Part shown: in pieces, positions 1-8,885 of the stretch
Numbering within the stretch: position 1 is the stretch's first letter
Layout of the letters: each line of letters begins with the position of its first letter
Source of the DNA: Prevotellaceae bacterium UBA2448
GTDB lineage: Bacteria; Bacteroidota; Bacteroidia; Bacteroidales; Bacteroidaceae
Reading direction: 5' to 3'
NCBI GenBank assembly: GCA_002342585.1
Contig: DDQG01000007.1
Coordinates: 1-64,000, forward strand
DNA length: 64,000 nt
The notes under the pieces: model-generated
What the model was told of the DNA's origin: nothing
Seen by the model: only the letters and a program-made list of their open reading frames with translations
Databases searched by the model: none
Translations under genes and position numbers: made by a program

Positions 1-55
1 TCAACTTTTTCTAGCGTAAGACAAACAAGGTCGCAACATTATGGCTAAGGTCTTT

Positions 56-1279
56 TTAGCCTTCAAAATGTTCCACACGCTGAAGGAGTGTAGGATGAGA
101 ATACTGAGTATAGACTACTACCGGATGAGGAGTGAGATTGCTAAGACTTTGGGCTGACATCTTTTTCAAAGCGCTACTTAGATATTTGCCTAAACCATGT
201 TGACAAGCAAATTCATCCGCTTCCCACTCATGTTTACGAGAGAGAATATTGCTTATAAGCGATATTATTATCTGTATAGGAGTAAACAGAAGCATAAAGA
301 CAGTCATATTGATGTGGAATGACGGTACATCACATCCAGCTGCAGCAGCAATATCTTTACTGTCAATAACAAGACTGAATAGATAAAACATTATAAGATT
401 CAAGATAAGTGCCGAAGACATATCCTTCAATATGTGACGATGCTTATAGTGCCCTATTTCGTGAGCCAAAACTGCAACGATTTCATCGGTAGTAAGTTGT
501 TCCATAAGTGTATCGTACAAGACAATGCGCTTACGTGAACCGAAACCAGTGAAATAGGCATTTGCCTTTGAACTACGTTTGCTTCCATCAATTACATATA
601 TGTTTTGCAACTTGAAACCTACTTTCTGTGCAAATGATTCTATCGCAGAGCGTAATTCTCCCTCGGCAAGCGGAGTCTGTTTGTTAAACAGAGGAACTAT
701 TACATCACTATAGAGAAACTGAAGGATTAGCGTAATAACAGAAACTATAGCCCATGCAACAAGCCAGAAGAATTCGGGAATAAGTCCATATATCCATACT
801 ACAAGTCCCATCAGTATACCATAAATTAGAAGAGAGACAAAAAAGCCCTTAATAGTATCCATCACAAACAAACGTGGAGTGCTTCGATTGAAACCGTATT
901 TAGCCTCTATATGAAATGTGTCGTAAACAGAAAAAGGAAGACCGACCAACCAGTCTAAAACATAAAACATAAAGAAGAAAAGAAGGGCTATCAGCACTGG
1001 GTTATTACTGAGTTCACGTGCATAACCGTCCATCCACGCAAATCCGCCTAAAGCGAAAAGGCACAAGAGAAGTGTAGTATTTACAATATTGGAAACTACA
1101 CCAAAGCGGGAATTTTCACGTGAATAAGCCTGCTGACGGGCATATTCAGCCTCATCATATATTCCCCTAAGCAATTCAGGAATAGGTTGATGACTTGCTT
1201 TACGGTTGAGTACACTCAGAACAATACTATAAGCAAACTCTGCAAGTACTATAACAATAATTGTCCAGTATAAAGCCAT
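56..1279 (-). CDS. M48 family zinc metalloprotease (Ste24/CAAX protease-like)
   Basis: A 407-residue integral membrane protease of the M48/Ste24 type, expected to cleave membrane-associated or misfolded peptides at the inner membrane. The zinc motif HEIGH lies near residue 275, and a downstream HEWEADEFA segment supplies the third zinc ligand, as in Ste24 proteins. Hydrophobic segments occur at the N-terminus, around residues 65-115 and 140-185, and again after the zinc motif. The N-terminal half matches the peptidase M48 N-terminal region. It starts 3 bases after the stop of the upstream GH105 gene and is probably co-transcribed with it. The substrate is unknown. Confidence 0.9.
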   Translation of the reverse strand: MALYWTIIVIVLAEFAYSIVLSVLNRKASHQPIPELLRGIYDEAEYARQQAYSRENSRFGVVSNIVNTTLLLCLFALGGFAWMDGYARELSNNPVLIALLFFFMFYVLDWLVGLPFSVYDTFHIEAKYGFNRSTPRLFVMDTIKGFFVSLLIYGILMGLVVWIYGLIPEFFWLVAWAIVSVITLILQFLYSDVIVPLFNKQTPLAEGELRSAIESFAQKVGFKLQNIYVIDGSKRSSKANAYFTGFGSRKRIVLYDTLMEQLTTDEIVAVLAHEIGHYKHRHILKDMSSALILNLIMFYLFSLVIDSKDIAAAAGCDVPSFHINMTVFMLLFTPIQIIISLISNILSRKHEWEADEFACQHGLGKYLSSALKKMSAQSLSNLTPHPVVVYTQYSHPTLLQRVEHFEG

Positions 1280-1282
1280 AAT

Positions 1283-2464
1283 CTAACGATTCATTTCGAG
1301 TGCAGCCTTGATAAACGGACCTATTACCTTGGGGTCGTTATCCTGTTTTCGCTCATTTATATAATAATCAAAAGTTCCTGGACGGTCTTTACTAAGACCT
1401 GCTACAGCACAACAGCTACCTATATTCACGAGGTTATCAATGGAACCATCGGGAAGTTGTTCGGTACTGCTATAAACAAACTGTTTGATGAAGCTCTTAT
1501 AACTACGTTTAGCTATAGCTTTGTACTTCTTTGGAAGGTATCCAAGACGAACAGCCTTTAGCATTGAATAAATAAACATAGCAGAACAGGAACTCTCCAA
1601 ATAATTACCTGTGCGTTCTGGAGAATCCAATACCTGATACCACAATCCTGTCTTTTTATCTTTATACCTATCAATACCTTCGGCTATGGTGTTTAATACA
1701 ACCAGAATACTATCACGTCCCTTAGTACCCTCTGGAATAAATGGCAAGGCATCAACTATTGCCATCATATACCAGCCTAAGGCACGTCCCCAACAATGGA
1801 AGGACTGTCCGGTTTGAGGGTCTGCCCATCCCATTTTACGGCTAACATCGCAAGCATGCCGGAAGAGTCCCTTCTGAGAATCATATGTATGTCGTGCAGC
1901 CATAAGGATCTGATTTACAACATCTGCCCATGCCGGTTTATTATTCTTATCGAAGCAGTATGTATATTCAGCCAAGAAAGGAGTTCCCATATATACACCA
2001 TCAAGCCATACCTGATTAGGATATATCTTCTTATGCCAAAAACCTCCGTCGGCATTGCGAGGATGAGTATCCAACTGAGAACGCAGTAATGTCAATGCCT
2101 TATGGAAACGTTCTTCACCGGTAAGTCTATAGAATTGGAACAAGCATTTGCCCGAGTTAATCATATCAATATTATACTCGGTCAACTTATATGAGCGAAT
2201 CTGCCCATCATTGGTTATGAATGAATCAGCATACTGCATACAATAGTCAAGAACTGTCCGGTCTTTGCTCACCTCATAGTAATCAAGCATGGCACCAACT
2301 TTCAACCCGCCGGTATAACTCCATTTTACACGAGTGGGGCTATCGGTATAGCATGCCTGAGGACAGCGTTTCATTTCAGACTTTATTATAGCCTCAGCCA
2401 TTATATCGTTCGCCATAAGAGCAGAAGATACAGTCCAAAGGAGGAGTAAAAGAATTTGCTTCAT
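1283..2464 (-). CDS. GH105-type unsaturated rhamnogalacturonyl hydrolase, secreted
   Basis: A 393-residue protein with an N-terminal signal peptide (about residues 1-18). It resembles the GH88/GH105 fold of unsaturated glucuronyl/galacturonyl hydrolases such as YteR. It contains a WLDGVYMGTPF segment carrying the likely catalytic Asp and a WGRALGWYMMA segment typical of the family. Such enzymes remove the unsaturated uronic acid left at the non-reducing end after pectin lyase action, which fits the PL11 lyase encoded at 59159-61426. It is the first gene of a likely two-gene unit with the M48 protease and has a TAACTTTGC promoter element 23 bases upstream. GH88 activity cannot be excluded from sequence alone. 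Confidence 0.85.
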   Translation of the reverse strand: MKQILLLLLWTVSSALMANDIMAEAIIKSEMKRCPQACYTDSPTRVKWSYTGGLKVGAMLDYYEVSKDRTVLDYCMQYADSFITNDGQIRSYKLTEYNIDMINSGKCLFQFYRLTGEERFHKALTLLRSQLDTHPRNADGGFWHKKIYPNQVWLDGVYMGTPFLAEYTYCFDKNNKPAWADVVNQILMAARHTYDSQKGLFRHACDVSRKMGWADPQTGQSFHCWGRALGWYMMAIVDALPFIPEGTKGRDSILVVLNTIAEGIDRYKDKKTGLWYQVLDSPERTGNYLESSCSAMFIYSMLKAVRLGYLPKKYKAIAKRSYKSFIKQFVYSSTEQLPDGSIDNLVNIGSCCAVAGLSKDRPGTFDYYINERKQDNDPKVIGPFIKAALEMNR

Positions 2465-2486
2465 AGTTATTGGGATTTTTATGCTT

Positions 2487-2495
2487 GCAAAGTTA
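2487..2495 (-). promoter_or_regulatory. Bacteroidetes -7 promoter element for the GH105-M48 unit
   Basis: The minus strand reads TAACTTTGC, matching the TAnnTTTG element used by the Bacteroidetes primary sigma factor. It sits 23 bases before the GH105 start codon. I see no good TTTG at the expected -33 distance. Confidence 0.6.
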
Positions 2496-2527
2496 CGAAA
2501 AAATATAATGTAACAGCATAAGGAAAT

Positions 2528-2555
2528 AAAAATCCCCCAAGCTTAAGCTTGAGGG
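2528..2555 (-). terminator. Rho-independent terminator after ompA
   Basis: On the minus strand, CCCTCAAGCTT pairs with AAGCTTGGGGG, allowing one mismatch, and is followed by ATTTTTATTT. It lies directly downstream of the ompA stop codon. Confidence 0.8.
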
Positions 2556-2583
2556 AAATATTAAAAATGTATTATAGGTTCAA

Positions 2584-3753
2584 TTATTTGCTTTCTTCAA
2601 TGAAAGTAGCAACACGGTTCCAGTCGTTCTCATCAAAGAGTTCGTCTGTTACACCAAGACCCTTGTAAGAAATACGGTCAGCAGAAATCTTGTAAGTGTT
2701 TACGAGCATGTCGCGAACAGCCTTAGCACGAGCATCAGAAAGCTTCTGATTGAATTCTGCCTTACCTTCTGGAGAAGCATAACCATTAACACGAACCTTG
2801 CAAGTTGGGTGATTCTTCATGTAAGTAGCAATCATAGCAACAGATGGCTTCTGAGAAGCATCGATGATGCTCTTGCCCTGACGGAAGATTACAACTGGAG
2901 CAAGTTGAGTTTCAGTAACCTTAGTTTCGTTTACAATAACTGTCTTTTCCTTAGCGCGTTCAGCAGCGAGGTCTGACTGGAGCTGAGAGATAGTCTTATC
3001 CTTAGCAGCGAGGTCTGCGTTAGCCTTAGCACGGAGTTCGTTCAGACGACCATCAAGTTCGTCCTGAGAGTACTTCTTGTCACATGCAACGATGTAGTGC
3101 TTGCCCTGTGAGTTACCGAAGTGGTAAACATAAGCAGCTGTGAGATGGAGCTGAGCGAAGCGAGAACGTGGCTTGAAGTTAGCACCTTCTGCAGATACAT
3201 TCCAGTCAATAGCAGGTTGAATACGGATTGTGTGAGCCTTAGATTCACCAAGGTTGATGTTGAAGTCAAGACCAGTCTTGAAACCGAGGTTATTACGACC
3301 ATCCTTTTCAGGATTGTAAACACGGTTCCAACCAATACCAACAACAGCACCTACTTCGAATGGACGTGGAGCACCCTTATAACCAGCGAAAAGGTTAGAA
3401 AGGTTAAATGTTCCGTTGAGACCTACATAGTGACCACGAACAATTGTCTTGTAAGAACCGTTAGCACCAGTGTTGAAATGATAACGAGACTGAGAGTTTG
3501 GATCGTAAGCACTTGAGCCCAACCAAGCAGTTCCTTCAATTTCCAAACCAACTACTGGAGTAATCTGCTTACCAAGGAAAACTGTAACAGTTCCGTTCAG
3601 TGGGAATACCTGCTTGAAACGAAGAGATGTAGCAGCACCACCACCAATACCTACATACCAGTTGTCTGTGAAGTTGCCCAACTTAACAGGCTGCTCTGCA
3701 TTTGCTGCGAGAGCTGATGCAACCATTGTGATTGCGAGTAAAATTTTCTTCAT
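2584..3753 (-). CDS. OmpA family outer membrane protein
   Basis: A 389-residue outer membrane protein. It has a cleavable signal peptide (residues 1-19, ending ANA), an N-terminal eight-strand-like beta-barrel region to about residue 215, a coiled-coil/linker of charged repeats around 235-275, and a C-terminal OmpA peptidoglycan-binding domain. In that domain NGYASPEG and the following NQKLSDARA segment carry the diaminopimelate-binding Asp/Arg positions. It probably anchors the outer membrane to the cell wall and is likely abundant. It lies 56 bases downstream of typA and ends at a strong terminator. No TAnnTTTG element is obvious in the short gap, so it may be read through from typA or use a less canonical promoter. 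Confidence 0.92.
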   Translation of the reverse strand: MKKILLAITMVASALAANAEQPVKLGNFTDNWYVGIGGGAATSLRFKQVFPLNGTVTVFLGKQITPVVGLEIEGTAWLGSSAYDPNSQSRYHFNTGANGSYKTIVRGHYVGLNGTFNLSNLFAGYKGAPRPFEVGAVVGIGWNRVYNPEKDGRNNLGFKTGLDFNINLGESKAHTIRIQPAIDWNVSAEGANFKPRSRFAQLHLTAAYVYHFGNSQGKHYIVACDKKYSQDELDGRLNELRAKANADLAAKDKTISQLQSDLAAERAKEKTVIVNETKVTETQLAPVVIFRQGKSIIDASQKPSVAMIATYMKNHPTCKVRVNGYASPEGKAEFNQKLSDARAKAVRDMLVNTYKISADRISYKGLGVTDELFDENDWNRVATFIEESK

Positions 3754-3809
3754 AAATGAATAAATTTAATAAAGTTAATAAATAAATGAATTATAAATGG
3801 TTCTAAAAC

Positions 3810-5618
3810 CTATTCTTCTGTTTTATTTGCACGCTTGCGCTCCAAATGGTCAAGTATAATCTTACGAATACGCATTGACTTTGGAGTTACCTCAACATAC
3901 TCATCTGCTTTTATATATTCCAAGGCCTCTTCGAGGGAAAGAATTACAGGAGGTATGATATGTGCTTTCTCATCTGTACCAGAAGCACGAACATTGGTCA
4001 ACTGCTTTGCTTTGGTAACATTCACAACGAGGTCATTTTCGTGAACATGTTCTCCCACTACCTGACCAGCATATACCTGTGCTTGAGGAGATATGAAGAA
4101 CTTGCCACGATCCTGTAAGTGGTCAATAGCATAAGCGAAGGCTGTGCCAGAATCCATTGCAATCATAGATCCGTTAGTTCGACGAGTCATCTCACCCTTG
4201 AACGGCTGATAATTCTTGAATCTGTGAGCCATAATAGCTTCTCCTTGACTAGCAGTGAGCACATTTGTGCGCAATCCGATAATACCACGTGAAGGAATCT
4301 CGAACTCTATGTTTACACGTCCGTCTGCTGCCTCCATGCTTATCATATCGCCCTTGCGACGAGTAACCATATCTATCATCTTACTAGAGAATTCCTCTGG
4401 TACATTAATTGTCAATTCTTCGATAGGTTCGCAGTGTTCACCATTTATTTCACGATAGATAACTTGAGGCTGGCCTACCTGCAACTCATATCCTTCGCGA
4501 CGCATAGTTTCGATAAGGACTGATAGATGAAGTACGCCACGTCCGCTTACAATCCACTGATCTGTAGTACCTTCCTTCATCTCCACACGCAGAGCTAGGT
4601 TCTTTTCCAGTTCCTTTTCCAGGCGCTCTCCAATATGACGGCTAGTACAGAACTTACCTTCTTTACCGAAGAATGGTGAATTATTAATTGTGAAAAGCAT
4701 TGACATGGTTGGTTCATCGATGCTGATAGTCGGAAGAGCTTCAGGAGCCTCATAATCACAAATAGTGTCACCTATTTCGAAATTGGAAAGCCCAATGATT
4801 GCACAAATATCTCCTGATGTAACAGATTCCGCTGTACGATGTCCCATTCCCTCGAATGTATGGATTTCTTTAATCTTTGTCTTTTCAGAAGTTCCATTCC
4901 GATGAACTATTGTGATGTTCTGTCCAGCAGTGAGTGTGCCTCTGTGAACTCGACCTACAGCAATACGACCCGTATAAGTTGAATAATCGAGAGAAGTGAT
5001 GAGCATTTGTGGAGTTCCATCCAACTGCTTTGGGGCAGGAATAGTCTTCAGAATGACATCAAGCAAATATGTAATGTCATTAGTAGGAGTCTTGAAGTCC
5101 GGTCCCATCCATCCTTGCTTTGCAGAGCCATAAACTACGGGGAAGTCCAATTGGTCTTCTGTTGCATTAAGAGCACACATCAAATCAAACACCATTTCGT
5201 AAACTTCCTCTGGACGACAGTTGGGTTTATCGACTTTGTTTACGACAACGACTGGCTTCAAACCGATCTCCAGAGCTTTTTGCAGTACAAATCGTGTCTG
5301 AGGCATCGGACCCTCAAACGCATCAACGAGAAGAATACATCCGTCTGCCATATTAAGCACACGTTCGACCTCACCACCAAAATCGGAGTGTCCCGGTGTG
5401 TCAATTACGTTTATCTTTGTGCCCTTGTAGTTTATTGACACATTCTTTGAAAGGATTGTTATACCACGTTCACGCTCCAACTCATTGTTATCGAGTATCA
5501 AATCACCTGTCTGCTGATTCTCTCTAAAGAGATTTCCAGCCAACAACATTTTGTCCACGAGTGTAGTCTTACCGTGGTCAACGTGAGCAATAATTGCTAT
5601 GTTTCTAATATCCTGCAT
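3810..5618 (-). CDS. typA: Ribosome-associated translational GTPase TypA/BipA
   Basis: A 602-residue GTPase of the EF-G/LepA superfamily, close to the usual TypA length. Visible motifs are the P-loop AHVDHGKTTL (residues 11-20), the G2 region ERERGITI, DTPGHSDFGGE (G3) and NKVDKP (G4). These are followed by an EF-Tu-like domain II, an EF-G C-terminal-like domain and the TypA-specific C-terminal domain. It acts on the ribosome and assists assembly and stress adaptation. It follows purU by 23 bases in the probable lysE-DUF4924-rfbD-purU-typA run. Confidence 0.96.
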   Translation of the reverse strand: MQDIRNIAIIAHVDHGKTTLVDKMLLAGNLFRENQQTGDLILDNNELERERGITILSKNVSINYKGTKINVIDTPGHSDFGGEVERVLNMADGCILLVDAFEGPMPQTRFVLQKALEIGLKPVVVVNKVDKPNCRPEEVYEMVFDLMCALNATEDQLDFPVVYGSAKQGWMGPDFKTPTNDITYLLDVILKTIPAPKQLDGTPQMLITSLDYSTYTGRIAVGRVHRGTLTAGQNITIVHRNGTSEKTKIKEIHTFEGMGHRTAESVTSGDICAIIGLSNFEIGDTICDYEAPEALPTISIDEPTMSMLFTINNSPFFGKEGKFCTSRHIGERLEKELEKNLALRVEMKEGTTDQWIVSGRGVLHLSVLIETMRREGYELQVGQPQVIYREINGEHCEPIEELTINVPEEFSSKMIDMVTRRKGDMISMEAADGRVNIEFEIPSRGIIGLRTNVLTASQGEAIMAHRFKNYQPFKGEMTRRTNGSMIAMDSGTAFAYAIDHLQDRGKFFISPQAQVYAGQVVGEHVHENDLVVNVTKAKQLTNVRASGTDEKAHIIPPVILSLEEALEYIKADEYVEVTPKSMRIRKIILDHLERKRANKTEE

Positions 5619-5641
5619 ACTTTTTACCTAAGTATTGTTTT

Positions 5642-6511
5642 TTAACTGAATATAATTGTTTTATTTTTGTATGTCAACACTTTGCGCTCTACATGTTTCT
5701 TTACAGCACGCGAAAGCACAATTTTCTCCAAGTCCTTACCCTTTAGTGCGAGACTGTCAGGAGTATCCTTATGTGTGATACGAACAACATCCTGTTCGAT
5801 GATTGGACCAGCATCCAGTTCTGCAGTTACATAGTGACTTGTAGCACCTATAATTTTCACACCACGCTGATATGCCTGATGATATGGCTTTGCGCCAACA
5901 AAAGCAGGGAGGAACGAGTGGTGAATGTTGATGATACGGTTAGGATAAGATGCTATCATTTCGTCACTAATAATCTGCATATAGCGAGCAAGAACAATGA
6001 AATTCACTTTCAAGTCACGCAACATTTGCATCTCAGCTGCTTCTACTTCCTGTTTGTTAGACCAGTCTTTATTGATACTCCATACGTAATACGGAATTCC
6101 AAATTGCTCTGCAACATAACGCAAATCCTCATGATTGCTAACAATACATGGAATTTCCACATTTAGTTCGCCAGCATTATACCTTGCCAGAAGATCGTAG
6201 AGACAATGTGACATCTTGCTGACGAAAATAGCCATTCGGGGTTTTACATTTCCAAAATAAAGGTGAAAACTGATATCAAACCGCTTACAGTAAAGTGTGT
6301 CAAAATACTCCGAAATCTTATCAGCAGGAATAAGGAAATTATCCAGTTCCCATTCTACACGCATGAAAAACATGTGATCCAACTTATCTACGTATTGATC
6401 CAGATACACGATGTTTCCATTATTGTCAGTTATAAATTTAGTTATCTCTGTCACAATTCCAAGCCGGTCAGGACAGTGAAACAAAAGTATAGCTGTGTCT
6501 TTTTCTTTCAT
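5642..6511 (-). CDS. purU: Formyltetrahydrofolate deformylase
   Basis: A 289-residue enzyme that hydrolyses 10-formyl-THF to formate and THF, balancing one-carbon pools. An N-terminal ACT domain (about 1-85) is followed by a formyltransferase-like domain. The HHSFLPAF motif and a downstream DAGPIIEQDV segment carry the catalytic Asn/His/Asp region shared with PurN and PurU. The ACT domain distinguishes it from PurN. It lies 29 bases after rfbD and 23 bases before typA on the same strand. Confidence 0.94.
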   Translation of the reverse strand: MKEKDTAILLFHCPDRLGIVTEITKFITDNNGNIVYLDQYVDKLDHMFFMRVEWELDNFLIPADKISEYFDTLYCKRFDISFHLYFGNVKPRMAIFVSKMSHCLYDLLARYNAGELNVEIPCIVSNHEDLRYVAEQFGIPYYVWSINKDWSNKQEVEAAEMQMLRDLKVNFIVLARYMQIISDEMIASYPNRIINIHHSFLPAFVGAKPYHQAYQRGVKIIGATSHYVTAELDAGPIIEQDVVRITHKDTPDSLALKGKDLEKIVLSRAVKKHVERKVLTYKNKTIIFS

Positions 6512-6540
6512 CTATTATTGTTTTATTATTATTTTCAAAT

Positions 6541-7425
6541 TTATACAAGTTTTGATACACACTCCTTAAGACTGTCTTCCCAATATGGGATTTCAATACC
6601 ATAGGTGCGTTTTATTTTGGTTTTATCTAACACGCTAAAGTGCGGACGAGTTGCAGGTGTTGGATATTCACTCGTATGCAGTGGTTTCACTTTGCATGAT
6701 GTTATACCTGCAATACGGTGTATAGCCTTAGTAAAATCGTACCATGAAATGACTCCTTCATTTGAGAAATGATATATTCCTGGCACAATTCCTTTATTGA
6801 TTGCAGTCATGATTGCCACAGCAAGGTCACGGGCATATGTTGGAGTGCCGACCTGATCAAAGATTACTCCCAATTCAGGTTTTTCTTTTCCAAGACGAAT
6901 CATCGTCTTAACAAAATTATTACCATAAGTGGAGTATAACCATGCTGTACGGATTATCATGTATTTATTACATACAGCAGCAACGGCATTCTCTCCATCT
7001 AATTTGGTTGTACCATAAACAGAATTAGGACATGTAGGAGCATCTTCCGTATAAGGGGTATAGGCTGTTCCATCAAATACATAGTCAGTACTAATCTGAA
7101 TCATACAACCTCCACGTTTACCAACCGCCTCTGCCAATATTCCTGGAGCTTCACTGTTCAAACGTCGGCATAACTCTACAGACTCTTCTGCTTTATCCAC
7201 GGCTGTAAATGCAGCACAATTAACAATACAATCAATATGATTCTCCTGCACAAAAGCATTAACATCCTCTTGTTTTGTTATATCAAGCATTGAAGCTTTC
7301 ATCCCCTCAGGAACAACAATGTCCGTAAAGAAATATCTATGCTGTGAATTATGTTTAGCCAATAGTTGCATTTCGTTGCCTAATTGACCGTTGCATCCAG
7401 TAATAAGTATATTCATTCCATCCAT
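6541..7425 (-). CDS. rfbD: dTDP-4-dehydrorhamnose reductase
   Basis: A 294-residue short-chain dehydrogenase/reductase of the RmlD family, which carries out the last step of dTDP-L-rhamnose synthesis. It has the Rossmann motif GCNGQLGNE near the N-terminus and a YGTTKLDGE segment with the catalytic Tyr/Lys. No other rml gene is in the window, so the pathway is split. Two in-frame ATGs lie 9 bases apart; the second (7416) gives the family-typical N-terminus MNILITG and is equally likely. Confidence 0.94.
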   Translation of the reverse strand: MDGMNILITGCNGQLGNEMQLLAKHNSQHRYFFTDIVVPEGMKASMLDITKQEDVNAFVQENHIDCIVNCAAFTAVDKAEESVELCRRLNSEAPGILAEAVGKRGGCMIQISTDYVFDGTAYTPYTEDAPTCPNSVYGTTKLDGENAVAAVCNKYMIIRTAWLYSTYGNNFVKTMIRLGKEKPELGVIFDQVGTPTYARDLAVAIMTAINKGIVPGIYHFSNEGVISWYDFTKAIHRIAGITSCKVKPLHTSEYPTPATRPHFSVLDKTKIKRTYGIEIPYWEDSLKECVSKLV

Positions 7426-7440
7426 AATTATTTACCTGTC

Positions 7441-7992
7441 TCAGAACTCCAGCTCGTTATTTTTGTCTTGCTTGTAATACTCAGAAAGCATTGCAAGTAG
7501 TTTTGATATATTATCTATCGCAGCTGCCGTTTCTGCTCCAACTTCTTTTTTCTGTGCACGCATAAGCATCACAAGATATAGAGCATCGAAACACGTCTCA
7601 ATTTCACTCTTTTCCTCTTCTTTTTTATTCTTCTTAGCCTGTCGCAGTTCTACTATAAATGGCAATGCCTTATAATACTGTGCAGAATAGAAAGGATACT
7701 TAGGTGACTTAAGCAACTGACTATGCAAATCATTCAATAGAATTACGATATTTCGGTTAATCTGAAGATGTCCACTCTCCTCTACTCCCTCATCATGCAT
7801 CATCGTAATCAGATTTTCATACCAGTTTATCAGTTCTACTGCACGCTCCGGTTCCAACTGGAAGCGTGGTATGTATTTATCCGAAATTTCATCTATATCC
7901 AAGTCATAGGCACGAATAACATCCTCTACTTGCCACATATACAACAAGTATTCAGCTATGCTAGACTTTCTTAATTGTTCAGAAATATACAT
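7441..7992 (-). CDS. DUF4924 family protein
   Basis: A 183-residue cytoplasmic protein matching the Bacteroidetes DUF4924 family, recognisable from its N-terminus (MYISEQLRKSSIAEYLLYMW). It is predicted mostly helical, with a Lys/Glu-rich stretch near residues 120-130 and no catalytic motif. It lies 8 bases downstream of the LysE-type gene and 15 bases upstream of rfbD, so it is probably co-transcribed. No function is known to me. Confidence 0.85.
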   Translation of the reverse strand: MYISEQLRKSSIAEYLLYMWQVEDVIRAYDLDIDEISDKYIPRFQLEPERAVELINWYENLITMMHDEGVEESGHLQINRNIVILLNDLHSQLLKSPKYPFYSAQYYKALPFIVELRQAKKNKKEEEKSEIETCFDALYLVMLMRAQKKEVGAETAAAIDNISKLLAMLSEYYKQDKNNELEF

Positions 7993-8000
7993 ACAGTTTT

Positions 8001-8675
8001 TTACAATCTAAACGGAATGGCGTGACCAGTAACCGTGTAAATAATCATAATTGCGCTTACGACCATAACCACAATACCAATTATGCGATTTATCCACCAA
8101 AGAACCTTGGACGTAAAACGAGCTCTAACCTTATCAATCAACCATGTGAGACTAAACCACCAGAACAGGGCACCTCCAATTATCGCCACATATCCCATCA
8201 CCTGAGGTATTATATTATCTGTCAGAATAAATGTGAACTGACCAAAAAGCGCAAGGAACATGAATATAATCAAAGGATTGCTCACAGTAACAGCAAATCC
8301 AGAAACTATATATGAACGAATATCACTACTATCGTGTGGAGTTGGTATATTATCTACAATAGCATTTTTATTCGGCATAGAACGGAATGTGTACAATCCA
8401 AAACCAAACAACAGCACACTACCGACAATTTTAATTATCAAGGCTATAGCGGGATTTTCTATGATATCAACTACAAACGACATACCATAACCTGTAACAA
8501 TTGCATAGAGAAAATCACTAGCAGAAGCGCCTATACCAGTTGCCAAGCCCTCTTTACGACCCTTGTTCAGTGTTCGTTGGACTGTCAAAATGCCGACAGG
8601 ACCCATAGGAGCAGATACAATGATTCCGATGGTGAAGCCCTTCATCACCTCGTCTAATATGCCTACTTGTTGCAT
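8001..8675 (-). CDS. LysE/RhtB family exporter
   Basis: About 224 residues with a typical LysE-type translocator start (GIIVSAPMGPVGILTVQRTLNKGR) and about six hydrophobic segments. The family exports amino acids or related metabolites across the inner membrane. The open frame runs upstream to 9173, but that part overlaps the divergent ROK kinase and is not coding. I chose the ATG at 8675 because relatives begin just before the GxxIGxxVSAPMGP motif and it gives family length. ATG 8771, 23 bases below a TAATTTTGC element, and ATG 8645 are alternatives. It is the first gene of a minus-strand run through DUF4924, rfbD and purU. Confidence 0.8.
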   Translation of the reverse strand: MQQVGILDEVMKGFTIGIIVSAPMGPVGILTVQRTLNKGRKEGLATGIGASASDFLYAIVTGYGMSFVVDIIENPAIALIIKIVGSVLLFGFGLYTFRSMPNKNAIVDNIPTPHDSSDIRSYIVSGFAVTVSNPLIIFMFLALFGQFTFILTDNIIPQVMGYVAIIGGALFWWFSLTWLIDKVRARFTSKVLWWINRIIGIVVMVVSAIMIIYTVTGHAIPFRL

Positions 8676-8793
8676 CCATTCCTGAAATGTACTATAGAAG
8701 TCCAACCCAAAAAATTCTCTTCCTGCAAGAACTGTTGAACTCAATAGACAAACACACAAAGCACTTACCATTACTAAAATCTCTAAAATCGCT

Positions 8794-8802
8794 GCAAAAT
8801 TA
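8794..8802 (-). promoter_or_regulatory. -7 element for the LysE-type exporter unit
   Basis: The minus strand reads TAATTTTGC, fitting TAnnTTTG, with no good TTG at -33. It lies back-to-back with the ROK promoter at 8813-8843, so the two divergent transcription units share a spacer of roughly 50 bases. Confidence 0.5.
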
Positions 8803-8812
8803 CGTAATAAAT

Positions 8813-8843
8813 TTGTTATAAAAAAGAATAACTTTAACTTTGC
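8813..8843 (+). promoter_or_regulatory. Bacteroidetes promoter for the ROK kinase
   Basis: TTTG ends at 8815 and is followed by 19 bases and then TAACTTTGC at 8835-8843, a full match to the TTTG-N19-21-TAnnTTTG consensus. Transcription should begin about 5-8 bases further, giving a leader of roughly 35 bases before the ATG at 8886. Confidence 0.8.
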
Positions 8844-8885
8844 ACCATCTAAATCACATATTATATTATAAATAATCTTAAAAAC

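Noticed and set aside
1..55. A 12-codon minus-strand frame starting with ATG below the M48 stop and ending at the window edge
   Set aside because: It is too short, has no recognisable content and stops within the window; I see no gene here.
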